55,285 bases of DNA from Gemmatimonadota bacterium (GTDB taxonomy: Bacteria > Gemmatimonadota > Gemmatimonadetes > Longimicrobiales > Gaopeijiaceae). Numbering within the stretch: the first letter of the stretch is position 1; every line of letters begins with the position of its first letter. The notes under the pieces were generated by a model that was not told the DNA's origin, did not search any database, and saw only the letters and a list, made by a program, of their open reading frames with translations. Made by a program: the position numbers and the translations under genes. Below, in pieces: positions 52,947 through 55,285 of the stretch. Location: positions 1 through 55,285 of the forward strand of contig JAPPGM010000006.1 in assembly GCA_028874995.1 (NCBI GenBank), written 5' to 3'.

Positions 52947-53216
52947 CTACTCAACCCCGCGCGCGGGGTCCATGTTCCGGTCTCCGGTGCCTGGCGGGCG
53001 TTTCGGGTCGCCGCCGGGCGGTCCACCACCACCGTCGCCACCCGAGGGCCGGTCCCGCCAGCGCAGGAACTCGAAGGGGCTGCGGCAGTCCGTGCACCAG
53101 CAGGTCGTGAGCGACGCGTGGCTTCCGAAGAGCGACATGACCTCGGTGCGTCCTCCGCCGCAGAAGGGACACGGGGGCGGTGTGGTGGAAGTTGCCGCTG
53201 CGCGCTCGTCCGACAC
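52947..53216 (-). CDS. Stand-alone zinc ribbon matching the C-terminal domain of PaaD
   Basis: 89 aa. A four-cysteine ribbon, CPFCGG...CWCTDC, followed by SPFEFLRW, corresponds to the C-terminal zinc-ribbon of PaaD, where SAFGS / CxxC / PF-Y/F motifs occur; here FGSHASLTTC is recognisable. The remainder is a Gly/Pro/Asp-rich tail. GTG start 5 bp inside the intergenic space after paaC. It supplies the domain that the separate DUF59 protein upstream lacks. Confidence 0.75.
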   Translation of the reverse strand: MSDERAAATSTTPPPCPFCGGGRTEVMSLFGSHASLTTCWCTDCRSPFEFLRWRDRPSGGDGGGGPPGGDPKRPPGTGDRNMDPARGVE

Positions 53217-53220
53217 GGGC

Positions 53221-53985
53221 CTACTCGACGAAGAGGTCGCGGTTGCGGTCGCCCCGGGCGCGCTCGACGGCTTCCTCGGCGGGGGATCCAGGTCCGCGGC
53301 GGCGCTCCGCGTCCCAGCCGGCGCGGTCCGGCTCGACATCGGCGAGGGTGATGCCGGCCCGGGCCAGAAGAGCCGAGAGCCGGTCCTCGCAGCGCTTCCG
53401 AACCCGCTCGCCGGACCAGACGCGCCCCCCGTCCACCAGGTCTTCGTAGACATCGTCGCCGGGCAGCAGCCAGGCAAGCGTGGACGGAAGCATCGCCAGT
53501 GCCGACCCCGTCAGACGCGCCTTCGCGTCGCCCCCCGCCTCGGCCAGCCGGGCGAACCAGGCGGAGCCGAACTGGCGGTGGTACTCCTCCTCGGCAAGCA
53601 TCTTGGGGACGCGGGTGCGGGCAAGCGCGAAGTTCCCGTCCGCGAAGCTCTCCAGCGCGACCGCCAGCGCGCCGTCCACGACGACGACCGCGGCGGTGAA
53701 ATCCGCCCAGTCGGCGAAGGGGCGGTCCAGCGCGGGCGCCGAGTAGTACCGGTCGGCGGGGCGCGTGTGTTCGACTTCGAAGGGGTCGAAGCCCTGCTTC
53801 TTCAGCATCGCGTAGAGGAGGCGGGCGTGCCCCCATTCGTCCTGCGCCATCGACGAGGCCGCGATCCCGGTCTCGATCGACGGGCTGCCCAGGATCCAGT
53901 CGCTGTAGCGGATTCCGAGCAGGCGCTTGGTGTCGGCCAGCGTGAGGATGTGGCGGGAGAGGGGTGCGGGGGCGTTGGCCGTCAC
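53221..53985 (-). CDS. paaC: 1,2-phenylacetyl-CoA epoxidase, structural subunit PaaC
   Basis: 254 aa ferritin-like helical subunit that pairs with PaaA in the epoxidase. Segments LADTKRLLGIRYSDWILGSPSIETGIAASSMAQDEWGHARLLY, LESFADGNFALARTRVPKMLAEEEYHRQFG and WLLPGDDVYE are typical. GTG start overlaps the paaB stop. Length matches E. coli PaaC (about 248). Confidence 0.93.
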   Translation of the reverse strand: MTANAPAPLSRHILTLADTKRLLGIRYSDWILGSPSIETGIAASSMAQDEWGHARLLYAMLKKQGFDPFEVEHTRPADRYYSAPALDRPFADWADFTAAVVVVDGALAVALESFADGNFALARTRVPKMLAEEEYHRQFGSAWFARLAEAGGDAKARLTGSALAMLPSTLAWLLPGDDVYEDLVDGGRVWSGERVRKRCEDRLSALLARAGITLADVEPDRAGWDAERRRGPGSPAEEAVERARGDRNRDLFVE

Positions 53986-54227
53986 CGCTCGTCCCCCTCG
54001 CCCGGCAGATTCCGCGCCCAGGGCCCTTCCGGCCGATTCACAGGGATCACCGCCCCCCTCGGCACCACGCACATCTCGAACCAGTTCTCCTCGTCGTAGG
54101 TCTTCCAGGCGTAGACCCGCGCCAGCTCCACACCGGGCGCGTCCACGTACCCGATGTGGCGCAGCGGCTCCCCCCGGCTCTTGCGCGCGAAGACCTCGTA
54201 GACGCTCTCGCCCAGCGGCGGCGTCAC
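53982..54227 (-). CDS. paaB: 1,2-phenylacetyl-CoA epoxidase subunit PaaB
   Basis: 81 aa. YEVFARKSRGEPLRHIGYVDA and ELARVYAWKTYDEENWFEMCVV are diagnostic of PaaB, the small bridging subunit of the epoxidase. GTG start overlaps the DUF59 gene stop by 4 bp; the stop overlaps paaC. Only the C-terminal part of the longer frame is real. Confidence 0.93.
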   Translation of the reverse strand: MTPPLGESVYEVFARKSRGEPLRHIGYVDAPGVELARVYAWKTYDEENWFEMCVVPRGAVIPVNRPEGPWARNLPGEGDER

Positions 54228-54592
54228 GCGCCCACCCCCAGCCGCCCAAGCTTCCGCCGCCCCGCCTCGCTGATGCGCGCGGTGGTCCACGGCGGATCCC
54301 ACACCTCGTTGATCTCGACCGCGTCCACCCACGGCTCGCTCCCGATCCGGTCGCGCACGTCCTGCTTGATGAAGTCCATGCAGGGGCACGCGGTGGCGGT
54401 GAAGGTGAGGTCGACACGGGCGGTGCCGTCGGCGTAGTCCACGCCGTAGACCAGGCCGAGCTCGACCAGCGAGATCGGCAGCTCCGGGTCGAGCACCTCG
54501 CCCAGGGCCGCCCGCAACGCACCGGCCCTGTCCTTCGGGGCCACCGGCAACGGCTCGGACCACCGGTCGCGCCCCCCCGAAGCGTGCACCAT
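54224..54592 (-). CDS. DUF59 (MIP18-type) protein, N-terminal half of PaaD as a separate gene
   Basis: 122 aa from the ATG at 54592, or 155 aa from a GTG at 54691 that overlaps the paaA stop. The DUF59 domain is clear: LGEVLDPELPISLVELGLVYGV and LTFTATACPCMDFIKQDVRDRIG, with the conserved cysteines CPC. PaaD normally joins this domain to a C-terminal zinc ribbon; here the protein ends at the DUF59 domain. It probably helps Fe-S or metal maturation of the oxygenase. Lies between paaA and paaB rather than after paaC. Confidence 0.85.
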   Translation of the reverse strand: MVHASGGRDRWSEPLPVAPKDRAGALRAALGEVLDPELPISLVELGLVYGVDYADGTARVDLTFTATACPCMDFIKQDVRDRIGSEPWVDAVEINEVWDPPWTTARISEAGRRKLGRLGVGA

Positions 54593-54678
54593 CGGCGCCG
54601 GCTGCTCGGCCAGCAGCGTCTTCAGGCGGCGCCGGGGACGGACGGCCCGCGCTCCGTCAACACCGCCACCGCCTCGCC

Positions 54679-55285
54679 TCAGTTCAGCCACGAGCCCACC
54701 ACCCCGCGCGACCGCCGCACCGACTCCACATACCGCTCGTTCATCGGCCCCCGTCCCTTCCACCGCTCGAACACGGTCTGCCAGCTGATCTCCCCGTCCT
54801 CGAAGAGCCATCGCTTGGCCTCGGGGTCGTACTCGCACGGGAACGAGTAGTCGAGCACATACTCTTCCTTCTGCTCGTCGTAGTGGGCCGGGACCTTCAG
54901 TCCCAGACCCTCGCACAGCGGAACCGTGGACGACATCCACAGCTGCCGCAGCTCGTCGTTGGTGAGCCCCTTCAGCTTGTAGTTCAGCTGGCCGCTGTGG
55001 CGCTTCAGATCGTCGGGCAGCCCGAACCACTCGATCGTCATCGGGAACATCCAGTCCACGCAGCGCTGCAGCAGCTCGGTCGCCGCGCCCCCGGCCCGCG
55101 CCAGCCGCCGCATCCACACCTCGCCGTGGCGCAGGTGGAAGGTCTCCTCCATGTCCACCTTGACGAGCGCGCGCTTCAGCGGCCCGTAAGAGGTGTTCCT
55201 GTGCACGTCGCCCAGCAGACAGATCCCGGCCCGGTCGAAGAACCCGTTGGCCACCACCAGCTCGGCCCAGTTGTCCAGCGGCTGG
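54679..55285 (-). CDS. paaA: 1,2-phenylacetyl-CoA epoxidase catalytic subunit PaaA (partial)
   Basis: Catalytic diiron subunit of ring-epoxidising phenylacetyl-CoA oxygenase; the 5' end is cut by the window edge. The visible C-terminal ~201 codons include LVVANGFFDRAG, DMEETFHLRHGEVWMRRL with the metal-binding ExxH region, and TIEWFGLPDDLKRHSGQLNYKLKG. The full protein is normally about 310 aa. It heads the visible paaA-DUF59-paaB-paaC-zinc ribbon cluster; the reductase gene paaE is not in the window. Confidence 0.93.
   Translation of the reverse strand, partial: QPLDNWAELVVANGFFDRAGICLLGDVHRNTSYGPLKRALVKVDMEETFHLRHGEVWMRRLARAGGAATELLQRCVDWMFPMTIEWFGLPDDLKRHSGQLNYKLKGLTNDELRQLWMSSTVPLCEGLGLKVPAHYDEQKEEYVLDYSFPCEYDPEAKRWLFEDGEISWQTVFERWKGRGPMNERYVESVRRSRGVVGSWLN

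Overview
This 55.3 kb window is a high-GC bacterial chromosome segment that contains the replication origin neighbourhood. Gene content suggests a Gram-negative, aerobic heterotroph. Several families are ones I associate with Gemmatimonadota: 6-bladed propeller lipoproteins, a large secreted M14 peptidase, a TolB-like lipoprotein, a DUF6941-like protein, and frequent ECF sigma/anti-sigma/LTXXQ triplets. The phylum is an inference, since there is no rRNA to test. No tRNA, rRNA, CRISPR array, phage or intact insertion sequence was recognised.

Layout. 1-9.6 kb: M42 aminopeptidase and FxsA, divergent from a long-form ispH; then a minus-strand pyruvate dehydrogenase operon in the order lipA, pdhA, pdhB, pdhC, lpdA. 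9.8-16.3 kb: a propeller lipoprotein, then a tightly overlapped secreted M14 peptidase / zinc-ribbon membrane protein / DUF819 operon, and a Nif3-like protein. 16.4-28.3 kb: the origin region. The minus strand carries rpmH, rnpA, yidD, yidC, mnmE, mnmG, parA, parB, LytM (M23) and bactofilin. dnaA and dnaN run the other way. A perfect parS site, a near-perfect parS site and a large G-tract cluster lie between mnmG and parA, where rsmG would be expected but is absent. A decayed propeller lipoprotein sits there instead. The dnaA-dnaN gap has several DnaA-box-like sites and an AT-rich stretch, and is the likely oriC.

29.5-36.2 kb: pyrE, then a five-gene plus-strand envelope operon: PrcB-like lipoprotein, sensor kinase, NtrC-type sigma-54 activator, secreted coiled-coil protein and predicted outer-membrane barrel. 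The last four genes overlap by 4 bp each. 36.2-41.2 kb: a phosphoesterase; threonine catabolism genes tdh and kbl; and an ECF sigma / membrane anti-sigma / Spy-like triplet resembling the CnrYXH arrangement. 41-46.6 kb: MazG-like, quinone-reductase-like MDR, queE, Nudix, TolB-like and saccharopine dehydrogenase-like genes. 46.7-55.3 kb: gyrA, a MOSC protein, a CPBP protease, a decarboxylase remnant, and a phenylacetyl-CoA epoxygenase cluster that runs off the right edge. In that cluster the two domains of PaaD are encoded by two separate, non-adjacent genes.

The best candidates for undescribed biology are: the PrcB/kinase/NtrC/coiled-coil/barrel operon; the split PaaD arrangement; a two-copy hairpin element placed at equivalent positions in two convergent junctions 41 kb apart; and the parS plus G-tract centromere region.
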